NCBI RefSeq assembly: GCF_014836765.1
Contig: NZ_JACSQG010000003.1
Span: 310,001-374,000, forward strand
Length of the DNA stretch: 64,000 nt
Source: Serpens gallinarum
GTDB lineage: Bacteria; Pseudomonadota; Gammaproteobacteria; Pseudomonadales; Pseudomonadaceae
Direction: 5' to 3'
Part shown: piece by piece, positions 49,873 through 59,803 of the stretch
Numbering within the stretch: the first letter of the stretch is position 1
Layout of the letters: every line of letters begins with the position of its first letter
Made by a program: the position numbers and the translations under genes
Notes under the pieces: model-generated
Databases searched by the model: none
The model's input: only the letters and a program-made list of their open reading frames with translations
Told to the model about the DNA's origin: nothing

Positions 49873-50473
49873 AAAAGACCGTCTCGTTTTCGCCCTGGAT
49901 ACGGATATCGAAGCGGTACACCACCTTGCCATCCCGCTCTTCGCGCGTGGCGATCAGCGTCTGGCGGCGCTCGGGCTGTTCGATCAGGTTGAGCACCGGA
50001 TCGGCCGCGTTGGCGTCGGCTTCGTCATCAAAATAGATGCGGGTGGCCAGTTGGATGTTGATCCCGCGGGCAAACAGCGCCACGTTGATGTGCGGCGCTT
50101 GCGGACGGCCATCGGCTGCCTTGACCACACCCGGCTTGACGGTCTCGATGGTCCATTCGCTACCGGCATCGAAGGTGGTGGCGGTACGGCCAAAACCATT
50201 GAACGGCTTGTCGAGGCTGTACTCCTCGTCGTACACGCCTTCGTGGTTGGCTTGCCAGACCTCCAGGAAGGAGTCGCGCACCAAGTGACCGTTGCCGTCG
50301 AACACACGGCCGATCACGGTGATGTGCTCACCGGGGGCCTCGGGTTTGGCCATCTGATTCCAGATTTCCTGTTCGCGGGTCGGGTTACCGGCCGCGGCCA
50401 GAGCCAGGCCGATATGAACGTAGGGACCGGCGGTCTGGGAGGTGGTCTCGCGAAGCAGATTGATCTCAGTCAT
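49862..50473 (-). CDS. pcaG: protocatechuate 3,4-dioxygenase alpha subunit
   Basis: A 203-residue alpha subunit of the iron(III) intradiol dioxygenase that opens protocatechuate between carbons 3 and 4. It has the alpha-type N-terminus TTSQTAGPYVHIGLAL and the intradiol core GHLVRDSFLEVWQANHEGVYDEE..., but no Tyr-Tyr-His-His iron set, as expected, because the metal lies in the beta subunit. The end is ENETVFFDF. The gene lies 10 bases downstream of pcaH, and its stop overlaps the ZapE-like gene. Confidence 0.97.
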   Translation of the reverse strand: MTEINLLRETTSQTAGPYVHIGLALAAAGNPTREQEIWNQMAKPEAPGEHITVIGRVFDGNGHLVRDSFLEVWQANHEGVYDEEYSLDKPFNGFGRTATTFDAGSEWTIETVKPGVVKAADGRPQAPHINVALFARGINIQLATRIYFDDEADANAADPVLNLIEQPERRQTLIATREERDGKVVYRFDIRIQGENETVFFDF

Positions 50474-50483
50474 GGTCGCCTCC

Positions 50484-51203
50484 TCAGACGTTCTCAAACC
50501 AGGTTTTGCGCTGACCGCGCAGGACGATGTCGAAACGGTACGCCAGGCAATCCATGGGGTTGTTTGCGGTCAGGTCCAGACGCGCAATCATGGTTTGCAC
50601 CGCTTCCGGGTCGTTCACAGCCTTGACGATCGGGCACTGCGGAATCAGCGGATCACCTTCGAAGTACAGCTGGGTGATCAGCTTGGTGCAGATCGCCGGG
50701 CCGCTGATGGAGAAGTGAATGTGCGCCGGACGCCAGTCGTTCGGGTTGTTACGCCACGGATACGGACCCGGCTTGATGGTGCGGAAATGGTAACGCCCTT
50801 CGCTGTCGGTCAGCGCACGGCCCACACCGCCGAAGTTCGGGTCGAGGGGCGCCAGGTAACGGTCGTTCTTGTGGCGGTAGCGGCCGCCGGCGTTGGCTTG
50901 CCACATTTCCACCAGGGTATGCGGGATCGGCTTGCCAAACTGGTCCACCACACGGCCGTGAACGATGATGCGTTCACCGATCGGCAGCGCACCGGTATTG
51001 AAGTTGAGCAGCAGATCGTTGTCGTGCCGGCCCATGTTCAAGTGCGTGAAGTCCGGACCGGTGGTCTCGGAAATGGACTGGGGAATGCTGACCAGTGCCT
51101 GGCGCGGGGAACGCCCTACCGAGGTCTTGTAGTCCGGGGTCAAGGCTTTGGGGTGCCACGTGCGGTCACGCATGACAAAACGACGTTCTTGAGCGTCGGA
51201 CAT
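50484..51203 (-). CDS. pcaH: protocatechuate 3,4-dioxygenase beta subunit (iron-binding)
   Basis: A 239-residue beta subunit. The iron ligands of P. putida PcaH map to Tyr109 (GGRYRHKND), Tyr148 (KPGPYPW), His161 and His163 ([11 protein letters not shown]), all intact. The intradiol signature starts at residue 83 with [20 protein letters not shown]. With pcaG it forms the active dioxygenase. The start at 51203 has AGGAGAT ahead. A PcaQ-type palindrome is centred about 108 bases upstream, so this is the first gene of the pcaHG-zapE-pcaBC operon. Confidence 0.98.
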   Translation of the reverse strand: MSDAQERRFVMRDRTWHPKALTPDYKTSVGRSPRQALVSIPQSISETTGPDFTHLNMGRHDNDLLLNFNTGALPIGERIIVHGRVVDQFGKPIPHTLVEMWQANAGGRYRHKNDRYLAPLDPNFGGVGRALTDSEGRYHFRTIKPGPYPWRNNPNDWRPAHIHFSISGPAICTKLITQLYFEGDPLIPQCPIVKAVNDPEAVQTMIARLDLTANNPMDCLAYRFDIVLRGQRKTWFENV

Positions 51204-51259
51204 GTCGATCTCCTGTTGTGTGATGACGGAGGGTCGCTGTTCTGAACGGACCAAGTCTC

Positions 51260-51319
51260 GGTCAATTTCCGCCGGGGGAAAATTGAAACCTTGCACGCCT
51301 CGCATAACCCTCAGGTTAT
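51260..51319 (-). promoter_or_regulatory. probable pcaH promoter region with PcaQ-type palindrome
   Basis: A perfect inverted repeat ATAACC-CTCA-GGTTAT occupies 51304-51319. It matches the ATAACC-N4-GGTTA(A/T) element reported for PcaQ, and a PcaQ gene lies 10 kb away. A TTGACC that could serve as a -35 element lies at 51260-51265 on the minus strand, about 45 bases towards pcaH. No clear -10 was found. Confidence 0.6.
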
Positions 51320-51352
51320 CTAATGGCGTGTTGCTCCTTCCCTCCGCCTGAA

Positions 51353-51382
51353 AAAACGCCCAAACCTGGGCTTGGGCGTTTT
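51353..51382 (-). terminator. rho-independent terminator after pchF
   Basis: Eleven-base stem AAAACGCCCAA/TTGGGCGTTTT around an eight-base loop, directly after the pchF stop (36 bases). It separates the pchACXF transcript from pcaHG. Confidence 0.88.
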
Positions 51383-51417
51383 CTTGGCGTTAACTGGCAG
51401 GAAACCTGCCGCCAGCA

Positions 51418-52983
51418 TCAGAAATCGTTTTCGAGATCGATGCCGGATTTGCCGGGTGCGAGGATGTTGTTCGGGTCCAGTGCACGCTTGAGGGTGTGTT
51501 CCAGCTTGCGTTTGACCGGGCCGTAGCTCTGCGCAACACGCTCCTGGAAGTGCGGGTTCACGCGGTATACCGCGTAGCCCTTCTCCTCGAAGACGTCCAG
51601 AAGCTCATTGAAGCAGGCATCCGCGCGCTTGGTTTCTTCCGGGTTGCTGCGGTCATACAGCACATCGATGACGTGGTGCATGTCGCGCCAGCCGACGATG
51701 AACTCACCGACGTAGTCCAGGCCGTGCTTGTTGAGGATGCCCTTGGCCAACTCGTACTGCTTGTCGCACTCGCTGCCGCGAGCCTGGCTGACGGGTGCGA
51801 ACCACATGGAGCCACCGCCCCCACGCCAGTTGTACAGGCCGAATTCCTGCAGGTTCGGGATGCCTTTCATCATCTCGGACCGGTACTTGAATGGCTGAGT
51901 ATTGCCCGCCTCTTTCTCGGTGACCAGCTTGCCCTTGCCGAGCTTCTTCAGCGCGTCAGTGACGATCTTGAAGTTGACGTCGATCTGCTCCTGGGTGCCG
52001 TACAGGCAGGCATAGACGTTCCAGGCGCCGAGGTCCTTGTCCTTCTGAATCTGCTTGAGGATGGCGTCCGGGGTGGCACCCGGCTCGGTGATGTAGTCCG
52101 AGCGGCGCACGCCAGCGGCTGCAGCTTCCCAGATGGTGGCGGCGATCACCACAGAGTTGGGGATGATCTGGGCCAGACGCAGCGGACGAATGAACTCGAC
52201 GATCTCGGCGATATCGGTCTCTTCGGGGAACTTGATCTCGAACGGCTTGAACACCGGCGGCTTGGGCATCAGCCAGAAGCCCATCTTGGTGCAGATGCCG
52301 TAGTTGGCCTGGGTGAACATGCCGTCCAGGGTCGGACCGTAGCCCCACTTAAATACTTGCCAGGCGTTGTCGCCCTTCACGCCGCCCATACCGGTGCGGT
52401 AGACGTCACCGTTGGCCAGCACCACTTCCATGCCGCACTGCATCATGAAGTGCTCGCCGTACGGGGTGTAGCCCACGCCGCGGTCCATGGTGTTGCCCAG
52501 CGGGCCGGCAATCGCCGACGGCGCGGAGAAGGACAGCATCAGCGGGATGTTGTTTTCCTGCAGGTAGTCATACAGCTGACCGTAGGTCACGCCGGGCTCG
52601 ACCAGGGCGGTACCCAGCTCAGCGTCGACGTGAAGGATCTTGTTCATCTTCTTCAGGTCGAGGATGACCTGACCGCGCTGCCCCGGGGCGGCGGAGCCAT
52701 AACCGAAGTTGCGGCCGGTGGAGATGGTCCAGACCGGGATCTTGTGTTCGTTGCAGATCTTCACCACGCCCTGGACCTGTTCCACGGTGGTGGCGGTGAC
52801 GGCTGCCGACGGCGCATGGTTAGCGTTCTCCGTGGACATCATGATCTTGTTGTAGGGGACGAGCTGCTCGTTTTTCACCAGCACATTGTCATCGCCCAGC
52901 AAGGCACGGAACTTGGTCACGGCCTTTTGGAACTCGGCCGCAGTGACTCCCTGCGGCAGAAGCTGATTGGTTTGATCGGTCAT
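51418..52983 (-). CDS. pchF: 4-cresol dehydrogenase (hydroxylating) flavoprotein subunit
   Basis: A 521-residue flavoprotein of the VAO family that oxidises 4-cresol to 4-hydroxybenzyl alcohol and 4-hydroxybenzaldehyde, passing electrons to the cytochrome subunit. Counting from the start, Tyr384 (the covalent 8-alpha-O-tyrosyl FAD site) falls exactly on EFGLYNWRGGG. Tyr95, Glu380, Glu427, Asp440, Tyr473 and Arg474 also fall on the residues I recall for the P. putida active site; position 512 is Lys where I recall Arg. Its start overlaps the pchX stop by 4 bases. Last gene of the pchACXF operon. Confidence 0.97.
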   Translation of the reverse strand: MTDQTNQLLPQGVTAAEFQKAVTKFRALLGDDNVLVKNEQLVPYNKIMMSTENANHAPSAAVTATTVEQVQGVVKICNEHKIPVWTISTGRNFGYGSAAPGQRGQVILDLKKMNKILHVDAELGTALVEPGVTYGQLYDYLQENNIPLMLSFSAPSAIAGPLGNTMDRGVGYTPYGEHFMMQCGMEVVLANGDVYRTGMGGVKGDNAWQVFKWGYGPTLDGMFTQANYGICTKMGFWLMPKPPVFKPFEIKFPEETDIAEIVEFIRPLRLAQIIPNSVVIAATIWEAAAAGVRRSDYITEPGATPDAILKQIQKDKDLGAWNVYACLYGTQEQIDVNFKIVTDALKKLGKGKLVTEKEAGNTQPFKYRSEMMKGIPNLQEFGLYNWRGGGGSMWFAPVSQARGSECDKQYELAKGILNKHGLDYVGEFIVGWRDMHHVIDVLYDRSNPEETKRADACFNELLDVFEEKGYAVYRVNPHFQERVAQSYGPVKRKLEHTLKRALDPNNILAPGKSGIDLENDF

Positions 52984-53675
52984 GCGGATTGGCTCCTACC
53001 GGTCTCGATCGAGAACGAAACGAAATGGCCGCTCAGCGGCAAATGTTGAACGCCGACCTGCGGCATGGGACGTGTTTCAGGGCTACCCAGCGCGGCCAGT
53101 ACATGACCCAGCGAGGCCACCCACTGAGCGGCGGCATCGGCACGCTTGGCGGAAGCGCTCAGCTCCATGAGCATCCCCTGACGGCCTTGACGCTGTTCGT
53201 GCAGCGCGAAACCCGCACCACACTGGTTCAGCTCCTGGCCGAAACGCGTGGCACAACCGGCGGCGCCCTCTGCGGTGAGCAGCTGGTGCCGCGAGCCGCG
53301 TGCATCCACGCCGTGCTGGCCCAGCCACTGGATCTCGGCCCCGGCACTGCGTGCCAGATCCACAATCAGCGTGGCGCTGGCGTCATCCAGCAGGCCGATG
53401 ATGCGTTGCGGTTGCGGGCTGTTGAGCAGCGCCGACACCTGACGAATGTGTTCCAGCCCCGAATCGGTGTGCTGAAACTTCAATGCGGGGTTGTGCGTCT
53501 GCGCCCCCAGCATGAAGGCTGCGCCGACGGTGCTGTCACTCACCAGCACCAACGCCGGCTCGACCGGTGTGCGGAACAGGCCGGCGGCCAGGCTGACCCC
53601 ACTCGCGCTCAGGGCCAAGCCAGACAAACCACTCAGCGCTGCGCCCTTGAGAAGAGAGCGACGGGCGAGGTTCAT
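52980..53675 (-). CDS. pchX: PchX, exported protein of unknown function in the p-cresol operon
   Basis: A 231-residue protein with a twin-arginine signal: NLARRSLLKGAALSGL then a hydrophobic stretch to about residue 31 (...SGVSLAAG). The mature part has an alpha/beta character (ALVLVSDSTVGAAFMLGAQ, RIIGLLDDASATLIVDLARSA) with some resemblance to a sensory or cofactor-binding fold, but I recognise no catalytic motif. In P. putida the equivalent position in pchACXF is occupied by a gene called pchX, of unknown role. Coupled by 4-base overlaps to pchC and pchF, so it is probably needed for assembly or delivery of the flavocytochrome. Confidence 0.75.
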   Translation of the reverse strand: MNLARRSLLKGAALSGLSGLALSASGVSLAAGLFRTPVEPALVLVSDSTVGAAFMLGAQTHNPALKFQHTDSGLEHIRQVSALLNSPQPQRIIGLLDDASATLIVDLARSAGAEIQWLGQHGVDARGSRHQLLTAEGAAGCATRFGQELNQCGAGFALHEQRQGRQGMLMELSASAKRADAAAQWVASLGHVLAALGSPETRPMPQVGVQHLPLSGHFVSFSIETGRSQSA

Positions 53676-54022
53676 GGTTTGCTTCCTTCCGTCTTGGCCG
53701 CCCGGGCCGGGGACTTCTGAATGTATTCCCCCACTTCCTGCAGCGACTTATCGTCGATATAGGACGCAGTGAACGCCGGCATGGCACGGAAACCGTTACG
53801 CACGATGGCGGTGATGTATTCCGGCGGCAGTCCGCGACCGAAGAGTTCGGGGCCGACGCCAATGTCGTGGCAATGGCCGCACACTTTTTCGTAGACATTC
53901 TGACCACCGCGCCATTTTCCATCCCCGTCAGCGGATGCTGCGCCAGACAACATCAACAGCGGGAGGGACAGGCCAAGCACGCAGGACCGCCAGCAGGCCT
54001 TTCGGCTCTGGTATGGGAACAT
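53672..54022 (-). CDS. pchC: 4-cresol dehydrogenase cytochrome c subunit
   Basis: A 116-residue periplasmic cytochrome. Residues 1-32 are a signal peptide (ending GAASADG), the haem site is CGHCH, and the axial Met ligand is in GFRAMPAFTASY. It accepts electrons from PchF and delivers them to the respiratory chain. The gene ends 4 bases into pchX and follows pchA by 36 bases. Confidence 0.95.
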   Translation of the reverse strand: MFPYQSRKACWRSCVLGLSLPLLMLSGAASADGDGKWRGGQNVYEKVCGHCHDIGVGPELFGRGLPPEYITAIVRNGFRAMPAFTASYIDDKSLQEVGEYIQKSPARAAKTEGSKP

Positions 54023-54058
54023 GTGTTGCTCCTCTCTTAAGTTATGAGTGATAGGGAA

Positions 54059-55567
<1,509 letters not shown>

Positions 55568-55677
55568 TTAGGTCGCGCCAATGTGTATCGGCTGTCCGAC
55601 TGGCGTCACTTTGGCGCTCGCGGCCGGTACGACATCAGGAAGGATGGCGCACGCATTCCAAGAGCGCTTTTGTTGTA

Positions 55678-55691
55678 GCTGTCAAAATACC
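55678..55691 (-). promoter_or_regulatory. candidate sigma54 (-24/-12) promoter for pchACXF
   Basis: On the minus strand, GG and GC are separated by exactly ten bases (GG-TATTTTGACA-GC), the invariant spacing of sigma54 promoters. The flanking bases match the consensus only partly. The implied start site is about 130 bases upstream of pchA. It was the only GG-N10-GC in this region on that strand. The adjacent gene encodes a sigma54-dependent activator. Confidence 0.4.
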
Positions 55692-55859
55692 TTCATCAAA
55701 ATACATACCAACCCGTTAACTTTTCATTTATCCCTTTAAAATCAAGTAGTTAGACGGTTTTCTAAGCCCATCCCCTTACCTGACCAATGTGCTAACAGGC
55801 AAAAACCATTACGAAAATACTGCGAAACTGAGAATTTACTGCATCCACAAGTGCAATAA

Positions 55860-55876
55860 TGTTCGGTAATCGAACA
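55860..55876. promoter_or_regulatory. candidate upstream activator palindrome
   Basis: Perfect inverted repeat TGTTCG-GTAAT-CGAACA. It lies about 170 bases upstream of the candidate sigma54 promoter, a normal distance for the activating sequences of XylR/DmpR-type regulators, and about 70 bases upstream of the activator's own start codon. Assignment to the activator is by position. Confidence 0.4.
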
Positions 55877-55948
55877 CTTCCAAGGGAATGCATTCTCACA
55901 GCAACTGCTTCGTCGACATACTGCAACCCCCTTCTCCAGAGGCGAATA

Positions 55949-57787
55949 ATGAAAGGCAACCCAGCAAAATCTTCCGTCGACGACAACCGCCTCGCAGGCC
56001 GACTCCATCTGCTTGTCAACACTACCGACACCCTCCGGCACAGCGGGATTCCCAGCGCCGAACACTTGGCGCAGACCCTGGCCTTCGCGCCGCAGGATGG
56101 CTTCGTCTGGCTGTGCGGCCAGCGCATGATGCTGATGCAGCACGCCTCGTTTACCGCCATGCGCCGCGAGCTGGTCACCTCCCTGGGCATGGACAAGGCT
56201 CGAGAGCTGATGACCCGGCTGGGCCGGGATGCCGGCACCCGAGACGCGCAAAAGGTCATACAACGATGGCCCGAGGGGAATCACGCCGCGCTGTATTCCG
56301 CAGGTCCGCACCTGCACATGCTGCGAGGCATGGTGAATGTCGAAGCGATACGCTTCGAAATCGACAGCAGCCAGGGGCATTTCTATTCCGAGTTCCTTTG
56401 GCACGAATCATTTGAAGATGACGAGCACATCAGCAACCACGGACTCGGAGATTATTCCGCTTGCTGGCTGGGTATCGGCTATGCCAGTGGCTACGCCTCC
56501 GCGATTACCGGACGCCAGATCGTCTTTCGCGAAGTCGAATGCCGCGCCATGGGCCATTCGGCCTGCAGGGTCATCGGCAAACCGGCGGATCGCTGGGAGG
56601 ACGCTGAGAATGATCGTATTTCGCCGGGCGCGCAGACTCCTTATGCGCCAACGCTCGCGGAAGGGCCTCTCTACTACTACGAAACCCTGGATGCAGCCGG
56701 CGAGCAGTCGCCCATGGTGGGCGTGTCTCCTGCCTTTCAAACGGCCAAACGGTTGCTGGAAAAAGTGGCACCGACTCGGGCAACCGTGCTGTTGACCGGT
56801 GAGTCGGGGGTGGGTAAAGAACTCTTCGCCCGCACCCTGCACCAGGCGAGCCGTCGCCACGACAAACCCTGGGTCGCGCTCAACTGCGCCACGCTGCCGG
56901 AAAACCTGGTGGAATCCGAGCTATTCGGCGTGGAACGCGGCGCCTTTACGGGTGCCGATCGCTCACGTCCGGGCCGCTTCGAGCGGGCCAATGGCGGCAC
57001 CCTGTTTCTCGATGAAATCGGCACCCTGAGCCTGAGCGCCCAGAGCAAGATCCTGCGCGCCTTGCAGGAAGGGGAAATCGAGCGGGTTGGCGGCAACCTG
57101 CCCACAAAGGTAGACGTGCGCATCATCGCCGCTACCAATGCCGACCTGCGCGCCGAAGTGGCGGCCGGGCGCTTTCGTGAAGACCTGTTCTACCGCCTGA
57201 ATGTCTTCCCCATTCATTTGCCGCCCCTGCGCGAGCGACGCGAGGATATTCCGCTGCTGGCTAATCACTTCCTGCGGCACTTCTGCCATCTGTACGAGTG
57301 TCCTGTCGCAGGGGTGAGCTCGCGTCTGGCCAACACCCTCCTCACCTACGGATTCCCGGGCAATATCCGTGAGCTGCAAAACCTTATTGAACGCGGAGTC
57401 ATCGCCGCCACTGCAGGCGAAGCGCTGGACTTGCAGCATATTTCGCTAGGCAAGGGAGAGTCGTTCACCGCACTGCAGGGCCTCACCAACAAGGGTCGAT
57501 TGGAAGCCACAAGCCAACCCGCTAACGCGACTGCGACTGCGACTGCTATTCGGGAAAGCTTTACAGCGCCCGCACCTGCGAACTCCGCACACCCTGCGGA
57601 AAGCGCCTTCCACAAGCTGCAGGCGTTCATCACCGGCGAACGCAACCAGCTGGGCATCAATCTTGGCGAAGTCGAGCAGCTCCTGGTCCGCCTGGCCATG
57701 GACAGGTGCAACGGCAATATCACCGCGGCGGCGCAAGTGTTGGGCATGAGCCGGGCCCAGGTCAGCTATCGACTCAAAGCGCGTTAA
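55949..57787 (+). CDS. sigma54-dependent phenol-sensing activator, DmpR/MopR/XylR class
   Basis: A 612-residue regulator: XylR-N/V4R sensor (about 1-225), B linker, AAA+ domain (about 255-490, Walker A GESGVGKE, GAFTGA sigma54-contact motif) and a Fis-type helix-turn-helix at the end. Spacing of Cys172, Glu195, Cys198 and Cys206 equals the MopR zinc ligands C155, E178, C181 and C189, and His123 and Trp151 correspond to the phenol-contacting H106 and W134. So the ligand is most probably a phenol, here p-cresol. It is divergent from pchACXF. Start 55949 has AGAGGCG 6 bases ahead. Similar to the PcuR-type p-cresol regulators. Confidence 0.93.
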   Translation: MKGNPAKSSVDDNRLAGRLHLLVNTTDTLRHSGIPSAEHLAQTLAFAPQDGFVWLCGQRMMLMQHASFTAMRRELVTSLGMDKARELMTRLGRDAGTRDAQKVIQRWPEGNHAALYSAGPHLHMLRGMVNVEAIRFEIDSSQGHFYSEFLWHESFEDDEHISNHGLGDYSACWLGIGYASGYASAITGRQIVFREVECRAMGHSACRVIGKPADRWEDAENDRISPGAQTPYAPTLAEGPLYYYETLDAAGEQSPMVGVSPAFQTAKRLLEKVAPTRATVLLTGESGVGKELFARTLHQASRRHDKPWVALNCATLPENLVESELFGVERGAFTGADRSRPGRFERANGGTLFLDEIGTLSLSAQSKILRALQEGEIERVGGNLPTKVDVRIIAATNADLRAEVAAGRFREDLFYRLNVFPIHLPPLRERREDIPLLANHFLRHFCHLYECPVAGVSSRLANTLLTYGFPGNIRELQNLIERGVIAATAGEALDLQHISLGKGESFTALQGLTNKGRLEATSQPANATATATAIRESFTAPAPANSAHPAESAFHKLQAFITGERNQLGINLGEVEQLLVRLAMDRCNGNITAAAQVLGMSRAQVSYRLKAR

Positions 57788-57823
57788 AAGCGGAACCCCC
57801 AGACCCCGGGGGTTCCGTCGCCA

Positions 57824-58765
57824 TCACAGTGGCACGGTCAACTTCAACCAGAAGGCATCGCCATCGGCGCGGTTGCGCACACCTGCTTCATTTTGCCATT
57901 TGCCGCTCAGCGCCCAACCGGACGGACTGCTGTACTGCACGGACGGGCCGATGGCAAAGGCCCGCCCACGATTGTCGGACACCCGATCACCGTCCTGCCG
58001 GTCGTCACTGATTTGCTTGTAGACGTAACCGCCGACTCCCACCACCCAGCCATTGCCCAGCCCCCACCCCAGCGCATAGTCGGCATGCAGCTCGCGGCCG
58101 GACTTGTAGTCCGTATCGGGGTTTTCGAAATTGTATTCGTGCATCAGGCGGACATCGGCATTCAGGCCAACGGGATCCATGTAGGTCACCGCATACACCG
58201 CCTGGATGGTTGCGTAGTTGTTGCCCAGGTTCACCAGATCGTTTCGGTCATATTCGCTGCCGGTGGGCACCACAAAGTCGACACCCACGGCGGTGTGCAA
58301 TTTGTCACTGTGGTGAAAACCGACCACTGGGCCAAGGTGAGCATCGCCGATGCCGCGCTTGTGGTCGCGTTGACCGTTGAGGTTGAGGCGAATGTCATTG
58401 AGCGGCAGCAGCGCATGGAATCCCAGGTCCCCGCCCAGCACTTTCTGCTCGGTGACCCAGATAAAGCGCGGTACCAGCGTGGTGACGCGCAGATCGAAAC
58501 TCACTCCGAGCCGGTCGCCGGAATTGTCGCGCAGCTCATTGGCCGTGTAGTTGCCGGCGAACAACTGACCATAGGTGCCCGGCGGCGGAAGGATGCCCAT
58601 CAGGTAGTTCTCGATGCCCATCGGCCAGGATGAGCCGCCGCCCTCGGTGGCCTGGGCGGTGGTGATACAGCCTCCCAGAATGACTCCCAACGCGAGCTGC
58701 TGGAAGCCGAGAAGCGGGGCACGAAGGTGAGTGGGAAATTTTTTCATGGAGGTCAGCCTGATCAT
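57824..58765 (-). CDS. outer-membrane channel-like protein, phenol MetA degradation family
   Basis: A 313-residue exported beta-barrel with an N-terminal signal peptide near residues 7-40. It has the features of the Phenol_MetA_deg/SphA family: GIENYLMGILPPPGTYGQLFAGNYTANELRD and RTGS-like VVPTGSEYDRNDLVNLGNNYATIQAVYAVTY, ending in aromatic-flanked strands. Such proteins are often encoded beside aromatic catabolic genes and are thought to pass hydrophobic aromatics through the outer membrane. It is transcribed towards the activator gene and lies next to pobR-pobA. The start is uncertain: 58765 with GGAGG 13 bases away, or 58747. Confidence 0.85.
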   Translation of the reverse strand: MIRLTSMKKFPTHLRAPLLGFQQLALGVILGGCITTAQATEGGGSSWPMGIENYLMGILPPPGTYGQLFAGNYTANELRDNSGDRLGVSFDLRVTTLVPRFIWVTEQKVLGGDLGFHALLPLNDIRLNLNGQRDHKRGIGDAHLGPVVGFHHSDKLHTAVGVDFVVPTGSEYDRNDLVNLGNNYATIQAVYAVTYMDPVGLNADVRLMHEYNFENPDTDYKSGRELHADYALGWGLGNGWVVGVGGYVYKQISDDRQDGDRVSDNRGRAFAIGPSVQYSSPSGWALSGKWQNEAGVRNRADGDAFWLKLTVPL

Positions 58766-58853
58766 TTTGAAGGGATCGCCTCCTCTCTGACCATGCAGAA
58801 GCCAACCTGATCGAAAACTTTATCCTTTGAGCGCGAGCCGCGGGCCCTGTGCC

Positions 58854-59759
58854 TTAGGGGTACTCGCCGCCTGTGGAACCAAGCTCGGTATTGCCCGTCG
58901 CATTCAGCGAGGCCCGAAAGGCATTGGGCGATTGGCCGCTCAGGCGCTTGAAAAAACGCGAAAAATAGGTCGGATCGCTGAACCCCAGATTATCCGAGAG
59001 CCGGCTGATGGTCATGCCGGTATAAATCAGGTCGCGCTTGGCCTCCAGCAGCAGCCGCTGGTGTATCACCTGCAGGGCGCTCTGCCCGGTCAGCTGCCGG
59101 CACAGATTATTCAGGTAGGTACCGGAGACTCCCACACGGTGGGCATAGTCCTCCACCGACAGGTGCTCGCGGTAATGCCCCTCCACCAGCTTGATGAAAC
59201 TTGCCAGATATTCGCGGCTGCGTTCCGTGCTCCTGGCGCCCAAACTTTGCCGGCGCCGGCAGATCCAGATCATCAAGGTGCTCACCATCGACTGCAACAA
59301 TGTGTCCCGGAACGGCTTGCTGCCTTCATATTCAGCCAGCAGCGCCGCGAACAAGGTGTCGATGTAATGGCGTGAGTCATCGACCGGATAACAATCCGCT
59401 CCGCTCAGGTGCGGCCCCAGCTCCGCCTCGAATCGCGCGACCAGCGGTGCCGCCAGTGTCAGCACATAGCCTTCAATATCTTCAGGGAACTGAAAACCAT
59501 GCACGCAGAGCGGCGGCACCACCTGAAGTGAGGCCTGCTCGATGTTGTGACGTTTTCCCTCGATCTCGACCCGCGAATGCCCGCGCTGGATGTAGAACAG
59601 CTGAAAGAGATCCGCATGGCGATGGGGTTGAATTTCCCACTGGTACAGGCTGCTACGCCTGGAGATCGATTCACAGTGCAGCAAGTCAGGCGTAGGCCAG
59701 ATTTGCTGTTCGCCATACAGCTTGAAAACGGGGACCGTCGGACTATCCAGAGGTTGCAT
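58854..59759 (-). CDS. pobR: PobR-like AraC-family activator of 4-hydroxybenzoate hydroxylase
   Basis: A 301-residue AraC regulator with a cupin sensor (VPVFKLYGEQQ, LLHCESISRRSSLYQWEIQPHRHADLFQLFYIQRG with metal-like His residues) and a tandem helix-turn-helix end (LSVEDYAHRVGVSGTYLNNLCRQLTGQSALQVI and ISRLSDNLGFSDPTYFSRFFKRLSGQSPNAFR). The gene diverges from pobA across 184 bases, as PobR does in other Pseudomonas. It should activate pobA in response to 4-hydroxybenzoate. Start at 59759 follows GGAACACCT. Confidence 0.92.
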   Translation of the reverse strand: MQPLDSPTVPVFKLYGEQQIWPTPDLLHCESISRRSSLYQWEIQPHRHADLFQLFYIQRGHSRVEIEGKRHNIEQASLQVVPPLCVHGFQFPEDIEGYVLTLAAPLVARFEAELGPHLSGADCYPVDDSRHYIDTLFAALLAEYEGSKPFRDTLLQSMVSTLMIWICRRRQSLGARSTERSREYLASFIKLVEGHYREHLSVEDYAHRVGVSGTYLNNLCRQLTGQSALQVIHQRLLLEAKRDLIYTGMTISRLSDNLGFSDPTYFSRFFKRLSGQSPNAFRASLNATGNTELGSTGGEYP

Positions 59760-59803
59760 AGGTGTTCCACACATTTTGTGTTATGGGCTGTGACGAAATG
59801 GCC

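Noticed and set aside
57527-57544. Three tandem copies of GCGACT in the sigma54 activator gene
   Set aside because: It encodes an Ala-Thr-rich linker and is in frame; three copies are too few to claim a phase-variable repeat.
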